A stretch of 35,780 nucleotides of DNA, taken from assembly GCA_024742305.1 (NCBI GenBank), contig JANSYQ010000033.1, positions 1 through 35,780 on the forward strand. Direction: 5' to 3'. This document shows positions 1-7,182 of the stretch, one piece after another (within the stretch, counting starts at the first letter, position 1; every line of letters starts with the position of its first letter). Below the pieces are notes generated by a model that saw only the letters and a program-made list of their open reading frames with translations, did not search any database and was not told the origin of the DNA. The position numbers and the translations under genes are program-made. Origin of the DNA: a bacterium. GTDB taxonomy: Bacteria; Bacteroidota; Bacteroidia; Flavobacteriales_D; Crocinitomicaceae.

Positions 1-1
1 A

Positions 2-61
2 CTCATAGATGAAGTAAGCCAAGAAAATCCAGGTAACCCGGAGCTTTTGGACTCCATGTAA
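2..61 (+). CDS. 3' end of an upstream gene (partial)
   Basis: An open frame runs in from the window edge and reads LIDEVSQENPGNPELLDSM before a TAA. That TAA shares its last base with the ATG of the next gene (TAATG), a usual sign of translational coupling. Only 19 residues are visible, so the product cannot be named. The acidic tail resembles the acidic tail of the following DUF4328 protein, so a paralogous membrane protein is possible, but this is a guess. Confidence 0.5.
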   Translation, partial: LIDEVSQENPGNPELLDSM

Positions 62-747
62 TGGACCTGCATCGTAAAATACAGCCGAATAACAATCGAA
101 TAGATGCAACACTCATTGTTTTTCGCATTTCCCTTGGTTTTTATGTCGCCAAGTTAATTTTCGAACTCTTCCGGTACTCTTTATGGTCGAAAATGCTTCG
201 AGGTATCTATATTCATAGAAGTCAGGTGTTTCTTGTAGAGATGATTGAGATTCTAAGTTGGTTGCTACAATTGATTTTGTTCGTTTTGTGTGCTATTTTC
301 TTGCTTCGCTGGATGTACAGAGCCTATCAAAACCTTGGGCAGTTCGAGCGTTTGCAGTACTCTGAAAATATGGCGGTCGTGGGGTGGTTCTTGCCTGTTT
401 TCTCTTGGTTTGGTCCGTTTATGATTTACTCTGCTATTGTCAGAGGATTTGAAGAAGTCTTAATAAAACAGCAATATATTCGAAAGAATTCACGTCGCAT
501 CTCCCTTAAAAATTGGTGGTGGATCACTTGGGTAGCCGGTGGTCTAATTTTAGTCTTCGGATTTGGCTATGAACGTTTCAACTTGTTTTGCAGTGCGTTT
601 TCCACTGGAATTTTAATGCTGTCCAATCTCTTATTAATTTCCAGTCTCAGCGATATAAAAATGATGGAGGAGGGCATTGCTGGCATGAAGAATGTGAGCG
701 CATCTGCACCTGCTTCGGATGATTTGTTGGATGATTTTTTAGAGTAA
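61..747 (+). CDS. DUF4328 family integral membrane protein
   Basis: A 228-residue protein with about five hydrophobic segments (near residues 20-42, 60-86, 105-127, 150-170 and 175-196) and an acidic soluble tail ending DDLLDDFLE. The block WMYRAYQNL (about 88-96) followed by NMAVVGWFLPVFSWFGPFMIY matches the usual DUF4328 pattern of W-x-x-RA-x-x-NL and then a G-W-x-x-P segment. The function of DUF4328 is unknown. The start overlaps the stop of the upstream frame by one base, so the two are probably co-transcribed. No Shine-Dalgarno sequence is seen, as usual for Bacteroidota. Confidence 0.8.
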   Translation: MDLHRKIQPNNNRIDATLIVFRISLGFYVAKLIFELFRYSLWSKMLRGIYIHRSQVFLVEMIEILSWLLQLILFVLCAIFLLRWMYRAYQNLGQFERLQYSENMAVVGWFLPVFSWFGPFMIYSAIVRGFEEVLIKQQYIRKNSRRISLKNWWWITWVAGGLILVFGFGYERFNLFCSAFSTGILMLSNLLLISSLSDIKMMEEGIAGMKNVSASAPASDDLLDDFLE

Positions 748-837
748 AAAGTGCATTAGTGAGAAGTGAAAAGTGCATTGGATTGCCCATCGACAACTAC
801 TTACTTCTGACGCATCACTTATATCTTCTCACTTCGT

Positions 838-868
838 ACAAAAAAACCGCCCTCTCTCGAGAACGGCT
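838..868 (-). terminator. Rho-independent terminator of trxB
   Basis: On the minus strand AGCCGTTCTC pairs with GAGGGCGGTT (ten pairs, three of them G-U) around a GAGA (GNRA-type) tetraloop, followed by a run of T. It lies about 55 bases after the trxB stop. Confidence 0.75.
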
Positions 869-923
869 CTATTTCTTAATGGATAATCCATCTAGCGTCT
901 AAAGTCTAGATATCTAGTGTCTC

Positions 924-1874
924 TTAGTGACCTTTAGCTGCTAAATAACGCTCTGCATCCAAAGCTGCCATACATCCTGTCCCTGCTGCGGTAACAGCCT
1001 GACGGTACACATGGTCCGCTGCATCACCTGCTACGAATACGCCCGGTACATTCGTTAATGATGTTCCCGGTTTCTCGTACTTGATGTATCCTGTTTCATC
1101 TAGGTTGATGTAATCCGCAAAAATGTCTGTATTCGGCTTGTGACCAATAGCTACGAAGAATCCTGTTGCCTCAATGGTAGATTCTTCTCCAGTTTTATTG
1201 TTCTTCACACGAACGCCAGTAACAACCTGACCATCTCCTAATACTTCTTCCGTTTCCGTATTGTAAAGGATTTCAATATTCTCAGTGTTTTTCACACGCT
1301 CTGCCATGATTTTCGATGCACGGAATTCATCACGACGTACCAACATGGTTACTTTTTCACACAATTTCGATAGGTAATGTGCTTCCTCACAAGCGGAATC
1401 TCCAGCACCAACGATAACCGTTTTCTGTCCTCGGTAGAAGAAACCATCACATACGGCACAAGCAGAAACACCTCCTCCCAGCTTCAAGTATTTTTGCTCA
1501 CTTTCTAAGCCTAGGTACTTGGCAGAAGCACCAGTAGAAATAATTACTGTTTCCGCGTGAATCTCATGTCCATCTTCCGTCCAAGCTTTGTGCACAGGAC
1601 CCGAGAAGTCAACTTTTGTAATAAAGCCAAAGCGAACATCTGTTTCAAAACGTTTTGCTTGGGCCTCTAATTGCACCATCATTTCTGGTCCAGTTACACC
1701 ATCTGGATATCCCGGAAAGTTTTCTACCTCGTTTGTTGTGGTTAATTGACCACCTGGCTGCATTCCTTGGTACAAAACTGGACTCATGTCTGCGCGTGCT
1801 GCATAAATGGCCGCTGTGTATCCAGCAGGTCCTGAACCAATGATCAAGCACGTTACTTTTTCTATATCGCTCAT
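924..1874 (-). CDS. trxB: Thioredoxin-disulfide reductase TrxB
   Basis: Homodimeric cytoplasmic flavoenzyme that passes electrons from NADPH to thioredoxin. Its 316 residues match the usual length of the low-molecular-weight class. Visible signatures in order: FAD-binding GSGPAG (13-18), PGGQL (40-44), redox-active CAVC (Cys139 and Cys142) followed by Asp143, the NADPH-binding GAGDSA (156-161) with RRDEFRAS (180-187), and the C-terminal FAD motif GDAAD (283-287) with RQAVTAAGTGCMAA. The start ATG gives the normal short lead into the FAD fold. A TATATTTG box lies about 86 bases upstream, and a hairpin terminator follows. The gene stands alone on this strand and is divergent from the helicase gene. 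Confidence 0.97.
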   Translation of the reverse strand: MSDIEKVTCLIIGSGPAGYTAAIYAARADMSPVLYQGMQPGGQLTTTNEVENFPGYPDGVTGPEMMVQLEAQAKRFETDVRFGFITKVDFSGPVHKAWTEDGHEIHAETVIISTGASAKYLGLESEQKYLKLGGGVSACAVCDGFFYRGQKTVIVGAGDSACEEAHYLSKLCEKVTMLVRRDEFRASKIMAERVKNTENIEILYNTETEEVLGDGQVVTGVRVKNNKTGEESTIEATGFFVAIGHKPNTDIFADYINLDETGYIKYEKPGTSLTNVPGVFVAGDAADHVYRQAVTAAGTGCMAALDAERYLAAKGH

Positions 1875-1960
1875 CGTTTACTGACTCTTTGTTTACTAAA
1901 TAAATTGACTCAACTTTCTCGCTTTAGACGCTCTTGTTGATTGTATTGAAAATCGAAATC

Positions 1961-1968
1961 CAAATATA
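1961..1968 (-). promoter_or_regulatory. Candidate -7 box (TATATTTG) for trxB
   Basis: Perfect match to the Bacteroidota TAnnTTTG element on the minus strand, about 86 bases before the trxB start. No TTG is found at the expected 17-23 base spacing, so the assignment is moderate. Confidence 0.45.
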
Positions 1969-2095
1969 ACAGTTCAAAAAAAGCTTAAGCGAGGAGCACA
2001 AAATTAGCATTTAGACGGACACCACAATATCCTCTTACATATCTCGTATTTGTATAGGAATGCAAGAACTTTCTCAGCATTTCATGGCTACTTAA

Positions 2096-2126
2096 TTGGT
2101 ATTTCACTAAAAGAACACTAGCTTTG
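2096..2126 (+). promoter_or_regulatory. Promoter of the SF2 helicase gene
   Basis: TTG (2096-2098), 20 bases, then TAGCTTTG (2119-2126). This matches the Bacteroidota consensus TTG-N17-23-TAnnTTTG. The predicted transcript starts near 2132, about 20 bases before the ATG. Confidence 0.7.
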
Positions 2127-2150
2127 TAGCCGCTTTTTTGCACCCATTTT

Positions 2151-3665
2151 ATGCTTGATACCGAATTATACGAGGCCAAGACCTTATATCCTTTTCAACG
2201 AGAATCCGTAGACAAGATCTTAGAGGAGATTTCTTCTAATGGTCAGGACTTCAATCTATTATTTCAATTGCCGACAGGTGGAGGGAAGACAGTGATCTTC
2301 TCCGAAATTGCGCGGAAATACATAGAGGATTTTAAGCGTAAGGTACTGATTTTGACCCACCGTATCGAACTTTCCGTTCAAACTTCCAAACAGTTGCAAG
2401 CCATCCAGGTGAACAACAAGGTAATTAACAGTGAAGTGAAGGAAATTCCGGATCAAGACGAATACCAGTGTTTTATCGCCATGGTGGAAACATTGAACAA
2501 TCGCCTCAATGACAATGAAAACTTTATTGAAGACATTGGTTTGGTGATTGTAGATGAGGCGCACTACAACAGTTTTCGTAAGATTTTCCAGTTTTACGGA
2601 GATGCAAATATCCTTGGAGTAACAGCTACGCCTCTCAGTAGCAACAAAGCACTTCCGCTGAATGATAATTACAACAAATTATTGGTAGGAGAGAGTATCG
2701 CTTCTTTAATTGAGGGGGGCTATCTTGCTGATGCAGAATCATATACGTACGATGTAAACTTACACGGCTTAAAGATTGGTTCCAACGGTGATTTCACGGT
2801 AAATAGTTCCGATGTTGTGTATGGAAACTATTTCATGCAGGAAAAGCTACTGTTCGCTTATGAGGAGGTTGCAGTTGGAGACAAAACCTTGATCTTTAAT
2901 TCAGGAATCGAGACGTCGATGCGTGTGGAGGAGACCTTTAAAAAGCGTGGGTACAAGATTCGTCATTTGGATTCCACGTTTAGCGATAAAGATCGAAAAG
3001 ATGTTTTGAAGTGGTTCAAAGAAACCGACGATGCTATTCTTACTTCTGTAGGAATTTTGACTACTGGATTTGACGAACCTACGGTAGAAACGATCATTTT
3101 GAACCGTGCAACACGCTCCTTAACGCTTTACCACCAAATGATTGGTCGTGGTTCAAGACGTTTGCCGAAGAAAGACAAATTCAAGTTGATTGATCTCGGG
3201 AACAACGTGCGCCGCTTTGGACTATGGCAGGATTACTTGAATTGGCAGGATGCCTTCCGTTTTCCCGATCGCTTTTTGGAATCTCGCCTGAGCGAAGCCG
3301 AGGATTTGGAGTTCGAAGTAGAGTATGAGTTCAACCGAAATGTACGTGAGGCTTTTGGCGATACCACATTAATGGATGAATTCAGCATCAAGGATGTCTA
3401 TTACGAATGCGTTGATAACGGCTCGAAAGGAAAGGAGGCAGTAGAGCTTTCTATGGAAAATCACTACGAAGCAATCATGAAAGTCGCGGAAGATTACTTC
3501 CATGGACTGGAGCTTCTAGAATATTTGAACGATCATATCGAGCACCGTCTCAAGCACTATACTAAGTGCATCACGAAAAGTACACCCAATTACTTGAAGT
3601 ACCTTAAAGAAACGTACCAGCGTCAATTACGACAGAAGCTGCGCGCGAATTTGGAGGATGAGTGA
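2151..3665 (+). CDS. DEAD/DEAH-box (SF2) helicase family protein
   Basis: 504-residue superfamily 2 helicase core. Motif I is PTGGGKT (41-47), motif II DEAH (135-138), motif III TATP (158-161), motif V is around TTGFDEPTVE (304-313), and motif VI QMIGRGSRR (329-337). PFQRES (14-19) resembles a Q-motif/RecA1 entry. The first 340 residues form the two RecA folds. The remainder (about 350-504) is charged, with no recognisable domain. It resembles the RadD/YejH group of DNA-repair helicases, but the extra C-terminal zinc region expected of RadD is not obvious, so the exact subfamily is open. The start is supported by a promoter 25 bases upstream. Confidence 0.88.
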   Translation: MLDTELYEAKTLYPFQRESVDKILEEISSNGQDFNLLFQLPTGGGKTVIFSEIARKYIEDFKRKVLILTHRIELSVQTSKQLQAIQVNNKVINSEVKEIPDQDEYQCFIAMVETLNNRLNDNENFIEDIGLVIVDEAHYNSFRKIFQFYGDANILGVTATPLSSNKALPLNDNYNKLLVGESIASLIEGGYLADAESYTYDVNLHGLKIGSNGDFTVNSSDVVYGNYFMQEKLLFAYEEVAVGDKTLIFNSGIETSMRVEETFKKRGYKIRHLDSTFSDKDRKDVLKWFKETDDAILTSVGILTTGFDEPTVETIILNRATRSLTLYHQMIGRGSRRLPKKDKFKLIDLGNNVRRFGLWQDYLNWQDAFRFPDRFLESRLSEAEDLEFEVEYEFNRNVREAFGDTTLMDEFSIKDVYYECVDNGSKGKEAVELSMENHYEAIMKVAEDYFHGLELLEYLNDHIEHRLKHYTKCITKSTPNYLKYLKETYQRQLRQKLRANLEDE

Positions 3666-3765
3666 GATAAGAGTAAAAAGTGAATAGTCAAAAGTGAGAA
3701 GTCAGAAGTCTAGGTAAGTAGGTCCACTTCTCACTTTTCTCATTTTACTTCTCCCTTCCCGTATG
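3666..3765. repeat. AGTGAGAAGT-type intergenic repeat with inverted halves
   Basis: Low-complexity DNA made of diverged units such as AAAAGTGAGAAGTCAGAAGT on one side and CACTTCTCACTTTTCTCATT on the other, so the halves are inverted relative to each other. A related patch (AGTGAGAAGTGAAAAGTG, then ATATCTTCTCACTTCG) lies at 755-836. No gene is visible here. Confidence 0.6.
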
Positions 3766-3792
3766 GAATTTGAACTTTTCTGCATCTCATTT

Positions 3793-3818
3793 GTACGATA
3801 ACACATAACCAATCGTAC
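3793..3818 (+). promoter_or_regulatory. Inverted repeat just before a start codon
   Basis: GTACGAT (3793-3799) and ATCGTAC (3812-3818) are perfect inverted arms separated by 12 bases, ending four bases before the ATG at 3823. It could be an operator or an mRNA hairpin hiding the start. Only the symmetry is seen directly. Confidence 0.4.
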
Positions 3819-3822
3819 TGCC

Positions 3823-4767
3823 ATGAAATATTTCAGTATTCCCGAGCCGTGTTCTGAGAATTGGAACAAGATGACTCCCACCGAGAAAGGCGCATTCTGC
3901 CAAAAATGTTCCAACGAAGTTCACGACGTAAGTCGAATGAGTAACTCGGAAATTATTCAGATGATTTCTTCAGAGAAAAAAGTGCCGTGTATGCGTATGA
4001 CACCTACTCAGGAGCGCACGCTAAACCTAGATCTAGGCGTTTTGCATCAATCTCAAAAGAAAAACATTCAACGCGCCTTCTTGTTTTCATTGCTAGTTGT
4101 TTTCGGGTTTACGTTGTTCAGTTGTACAGATTCCCGACAAATTCACGAGAGAAATATTTTGGAATCCGTCGCGACAAGCATGGTGGAAATATCGGAAATG
4201 AACCAGCGGGCTATGGATGAGGCTATTTCCATACAAGTCGATGATTCTGAGCAAAAGGAAGCAATTCAACTAAAGTCACTAGTTGAACCACAGGAAAGAG
4301 TAGAGTTGGGAGAACCGTTGTTGCTCGGGGAGCCGGTGGTTCATGAAAAAATAATTGACCCTATTGAAATTGAAGAATACGATGTGGTAAGCATCGAATC
4401 GCACACCATGGGGGTTCCTGCAATGATAATTGAAGTAGATAGGGTAGAACCATTGAAAATTGTGGAGCGCGAAGAGATCTCTTCAGAAAAGACAGGAGTT
4501 CCGTCATCTTTTACGGCACTTGTTTATCCAAATCCAGCTATGACTTCTACGCAGCTCAAAGTGGAGTTGCCAACAGATACAGAAGCCTTGGAGATTCGAT
4601 TGTTGGACCTGAACGGTCGTATCTTACAAAATATGAATGATGCTTCAGCAGTGGCAGGTATTCATGAGTTTAACATTGATCTTATGAACCTCAAACCAGC
4701 GTATTATTTGGTAGATGTTCGCTACAACGACCAACACGAGGTGGTACGCTTAAGTAAGGCGCAGTAA
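3823..4767 (+). CDS. Cys-motif membrane protein with a T9SS C-terminal sorting domain
   Basis: 314 residues in four parts. Residues 1-60 carry a conserved-looking Cys pattern (Cys10 in IPEPC, CQKC 26-29, Cys56), likely a small metal-binding fold; such PCxxxW...GxFCxxC N-termini recur in Bacteroidota proteins. A hydrophobic segment follows at about 84-100, ending in LFSC (Cys101), which resembles a lipobox but sits far from the N-terminus. A long acidic linker covers 105-225. Residues 233-314 look like a type A T9SS sorting domain: VYPNPA, LKVELP, IRLLDLNGRIL, HEFNIDLMNLKPAYYLVDV. A T9SS tag normally needs an N-terminal signal peptide, so the 80-residue Cys-rich head is odd. The gene runs convergently into the next one with a three-base gap. 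Confidence 0.75.
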   Translation: MKYFSIPEPCSENWNKMTPTEKGAFCQKCSNEVHDVSRMSNSEIIQMISSEKKVPCMRMTPTQERTLNLDLGVLHQSQKKNIQRAFLFSLLVVFGFTLFSCTDSRQIHERNILESVATSMVEISEMNQRAMDEAISIQVDDSEQKEAIQLKSLVEPQERVELGEPLLLGEPVVHEKIIDPIEIEEYDVVSIESHTMGVPAMIIEVDRVEPLKIVEREEISSEKTGVPSSFTALVYPNPAMTSTQLKVELPTDTEALEIRLLDLNGRILQNMNDASAVAGIHEFNIDLMNLKPAYYLVDVRYNDQHEVVRLSKAQ

Positions 4768-4770
4768 TAC

Positions 4771-5382
4771 TTAAAATGTTAAGTTGATTACCGTTGTATC
4801 GAAAGCAGTTGTTACCGCTTGTTTCAATCCTGTTTGACCTCCTGCTGTATACGTATATGAATACGTAACATTTCCATCATTAATGCAGTAAATTGTGGTA
4901 TCCATCGGTCCGTTGAGCGTTACCTGGCTGGATGTACAGCATTCAGCGCAGTCCGATTTCCCTTGCTGCCTGATGTAAGAAACAGAACCTGTTCCTGAAG
5001 TCACAAAATGAAGTCCCGCCCATGCTTTTGCGGTCGTTGAGTAATTGCGCACATTGTCTTCCGAAATAGTTAAGGAGCTGAGCGGAATACTCACATCTTG
5101 ATCGAAGTATCCGTTTTTTCGAATTTCCAGAATGTAGTTGTCCACTGGGTTTCTCGGAAAGGTGAATGAATAACTACCATCGCTACCAACAGTTGTTGAT
5201 CCTAGCAAATTTATAGCTCCGCCACCAGCTTCAATTTCATATAGCTTAACGGTAGCTCCAACAAGTTCCGTATTGAAGGTATCGTCAGTAAGCGCCCCCT
5301 TAAGAACAATATCGGCTTTTCCCTTTTTACACCCCGTAAGTCCAAGGGCAACAGTTAATAACGCAATGGCGAGTAATTTCAT
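4771..5382 (-). CDS. Lipoprotein with a carboxypeptidase-regulatory-like domain
   Basis: 203 residues. An N-terminal signal sequence ends in LGLTGC (lipobox, Cys18). Residues 23-110 (ADIVLKGALTDD..., GATVKLYE, SDGSYSFTF, YILEIRKNGYF) have the beta-sandwich look of carboxypeptidase-regulatory-like/transthyretin-type domains. A C-terminal part contains a CAECC cysteine cluster and many Thr/Ser. Expected at the outer membrane. No enzymatic role can be read. It is convergent with the T9SS-tagged gene; the upstream 164 bases are AT-rich and hold the divergent promoters. Confidence 0.75.
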   Translation of the reverse strand: MKLLAIALLTVALGLTGCKKGKADIVLKGALTDDTFNTELVGATVKLYEIEAGGGAINLLGSTTVGSDGSYSFTFPRNPVDNYILEIRKNGYFDQDVSIPLSSLTISEDNVRNYSTTAKAWAGLHFVTSGTGSVSYIRQQGKSDCAECCTSSQVTLNGPMDTTIYCINDGNVTYSYTYTAGGQTGLKQAVTTAFDTTVINLTF

Positions 5383-5546
5383 GTTATAAAAATGCGAAAA
5401 TAGTTTAAGTCGGAATCAGCCAAAGAATAAAGTGTCCGTAGAAATGAATAAACGGTTGTTAATATTTAGTTGCTAATAGTTTTTAACAAAAATTATCACC
5501 AGTAGACTATTTTGCTATATTTAGCCCGTAACTTAAATCTATTATT

Positions 5547-6014
5547 ATGTCAGAAACGCTAGACAACACAATTGAGCAACAGAAAAGACCTACATTTTTA
5601 ACGGTACTTTGTATTTTAACTTTCATCGGATCAGGATGGGGAATCATTTCTGCACTTGCATTCCAAGAACCACTAATGAAGGAATACGCAGGATATTACT
5701 ACTGGGTAATGCTTCTTTTGAACGTAGGAACATTGTTCGGAGCTATCCAAATGTGGCAAATGAAAAAGATTGGATTGTACATTTGGACAGCGTCAGAAGT
5801 TATCTCGCTTATCCTAATGTGGGTTGTAATCAAAGGATTTGTAGCACACCTTACTGGAGATGTTGATACTGGAGATTCAAACTTGGACTCTTTGGTTTCT
5901 ACTGCTGCTAACGAGGCGGTAGCAAGCACAATGAACTTTGCATTGATTCTTGGGTCAATTTTCCCAGCTGCATTCATTATCATGTACTGGTTGAATGCTA
6001 AGCACTTGAAATAA
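5547..6014 (+). CDS. Small integral membrane protein, paralogue of the product at 6736
   Basis: 155 residues with four predicted transmembrane segments (about 17-38, 50-68, 75-97 and 130-150) and a polar N-terminus. The opening PTFLTVLCILTFIGS closely matches PSTLIALCILTMIGS of the protein encoded at 6736-7170, and both end in a WL/YS-x-x-K tail, so they look like local paralogues. Function unknown. A TATATTTA box (5516-5523, one mismatch from TAnnTTTG) lies 23 bases before the ATG. A strong terminator follows the gene, so it is probably monocistronic. Confidence 0.75.
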   Translation: MSETLDNTIEQQKRPTFLTVLCILTFIGSGWGIISALAFQEPLMKEYAGYYYWVMLLLNVGTLFGAIQMWQMKKIGLYIWTASEVISLILMWVVIKGFVAHLTGDVDTGDSNLDSLVSTAANEAVASTMNFALILGSIFPAAFIIMYWLNAKHLK

Positions 6015-6036
6015 GCACATTAACAATATGTATAAA

Positions 6037-6068
6037 TGCCTGACCCATTTGGGTTGGGCATTTTTTTT
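6037..6068 (+). terminator. Rho-independent terminator
   Basis: TGCCTGACCC pairs with GGGTTGGGCA (ten pairs, two G-U) around ATTT, followed by a run of T. It closes the 5547-6014 transcript. Confidence 0.85.
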
Positions 6069-6099
6069 CTTGGAACAGTTGAATTAATTAAAACAAACG

Positions 6100-6459
6100 A
6101 TGGCGGAACAAGACGATATTTTAGATCCAGGAGTAAAGGATATGCCAAGAAATGATGGTCAACAAGGCGACTTGCCTAACGCGGTGGCAACACTGGTATT
6201 GGGAATTCTTTCCATTATTGGTTGCTTCTTCGCAGGAATTCCAGGGGTAATTCTTGGTATAATTGCATTGATCTTACACCAAAAGGATCGACAACTTTAC
6301 GAGTCTGACAAATCATTCTATGCTGTTTCTTGGAAAACGGCGAACGGTGGTAAGGTTTGTGCCATTATTGGTTTGTCGCTCTCTGCACTTTATGCTTTAA
6401 TATTCATTCTCGCCTTAATTAACGGCGGAGGGTCCTTCTATTATTCAAGCAACTTCTAA
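6100..6459 (+). CDS. CCC-motif/DUF4190-like membrane protein
   Basis: 119 residues. LPNAVATLVLGILSIIGCFFAGIPGVILGIIALIL (about 25-59) and GGKVCAIIGLSLSALYALIFILALI (about 83-107) form two hydrophobic hairpins in the pattern of the flavobacterial CCC-motif membrane proteins and DUF4190. The cysteines are reduced here to single residues in each segment. Role unknown. Its stop overlaps the next start by one base (TAATG). A DUF2752 gene directly downstream is a pairing I recall from other flavobacteria. It is the first gene of the operon that runs to 10827. Confidence 0.75.
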   Translation: MAEQDDILDPGVKDMPRNDGQQGDLPNAVATLVLGILSIIGCFFAGIPGVILGIIALILHQKDRQLYESDKSFYAVSWKTANGGKVCAIIGLSLSALYALIFILALINGGGSFYYSSNF

Positions 6460-6731
6460 TGCTCGACTGTTATTGGAAACAAACTTTTGGAATGGACTGC
6501 TTTACATGTGGTTTTCAACGATCCTTCTCGTTATTATTGAAAGGAGAACTTTGGGAAAGCATTCAAATGTTTCCAGCAACTATACCACTTTTGTTAACAG
6601 CGTTGTTGACCTTGATTCACGTCTTTAAACGGTTGAAACATGGCCCAAATGTAATTGTCGGTTTATTTTCTTTATCGGCAGTGCTCATTTTGGTAAATTA
6701 CACGGTCAAACACCTTATACTAACACACTAA
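6459..6731 (+). CDS. DUF2752 family membrane protein
   Basis: 90 residues. The N-terminal GMDCFTCGFQRSFSLLLKGE (11-30) is the DUF2752 signature, usually C-P-x-CG-x-x-R with a following G-x-W. Two transmembrane segments follow (about 40-58 and 65-85). Function unknown. Translationally coupled to the gene before it by a one-base overlap, and four bases from the next gene. Confidence 0.8.
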   Translation: MLDCYWKQTFGMDCFTCGFQRSFSLLLKGELWESIQMFPATIPLLLTALLTLIHVFKRLKHGPNVIVGLFSLSAVLILVNYTVKHLILTH

Positions 6732-6735
6732 AATC

Positions 6736-7170
6736 ATGGATGATATTGACGACTTAGATGATGTTCTTGACGGACGGTTAGACAGTCCCGCGAGTAATCA
6801 GCCTATACCATCAACGCTGATTGCCCTGTGTATCTTGACAATGATTGGTAGTGTTTTCATCCTTTTGAAGGATTACATAACCTTTCAATACCTGGAAGGA
6901 GAAGATGATCTTCTTCTTATATACGCCGCCGAATTTCTCGGATGTATCGCAAGTATCACGGCAGCCATTCTTATGCTCGTAAAAAAACTAATTGGTTTTT
7001 ACATTTACATCGCAAGCAATGTCATTTATATAGCGGCGGTTCTTTGGTTTTGGCTAGGAATGATGAACTTTAACATAAATGCTTGGTCCGCGATGCTTAT
7101 CTTTGTCTACGTTGCAGCGCCTGTTGGCTTTACTGTAATGTATAGTACGCACAAAAAATACCTTCATTAA
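6736..7170 (+). CDS. Small integral membrane protein, paralogue of the product at 5547
   Basis: 144 residues: an acidic N-terminus (DDIDDLDDVLDG) and four hydrophobic segments (about 25-44, 55-77, 82-102 and 110-133). PSTLIALCILTMIGS matches the protein at 5547-6014. The family is not otherwise recognised. It sits inside the operon, 4 bases after DUF2752 and 12 bases before ettA. Confidence 0.72.
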   Translation: MDDIDDLDDVLDGRLDSPASNQPIPSTLIALCILTMIGSVFILLKDYITFQYLEGEDDLLLIYAAEFLGCIASITAAILMLVKKLIGFYIYIASNVIYIAAVLWFWLGMMNFNINAWSAMLIFVYVAAPVGFTVMYSTHKKYLH

Positions 7171-7182
7171 TCGATATAAATT

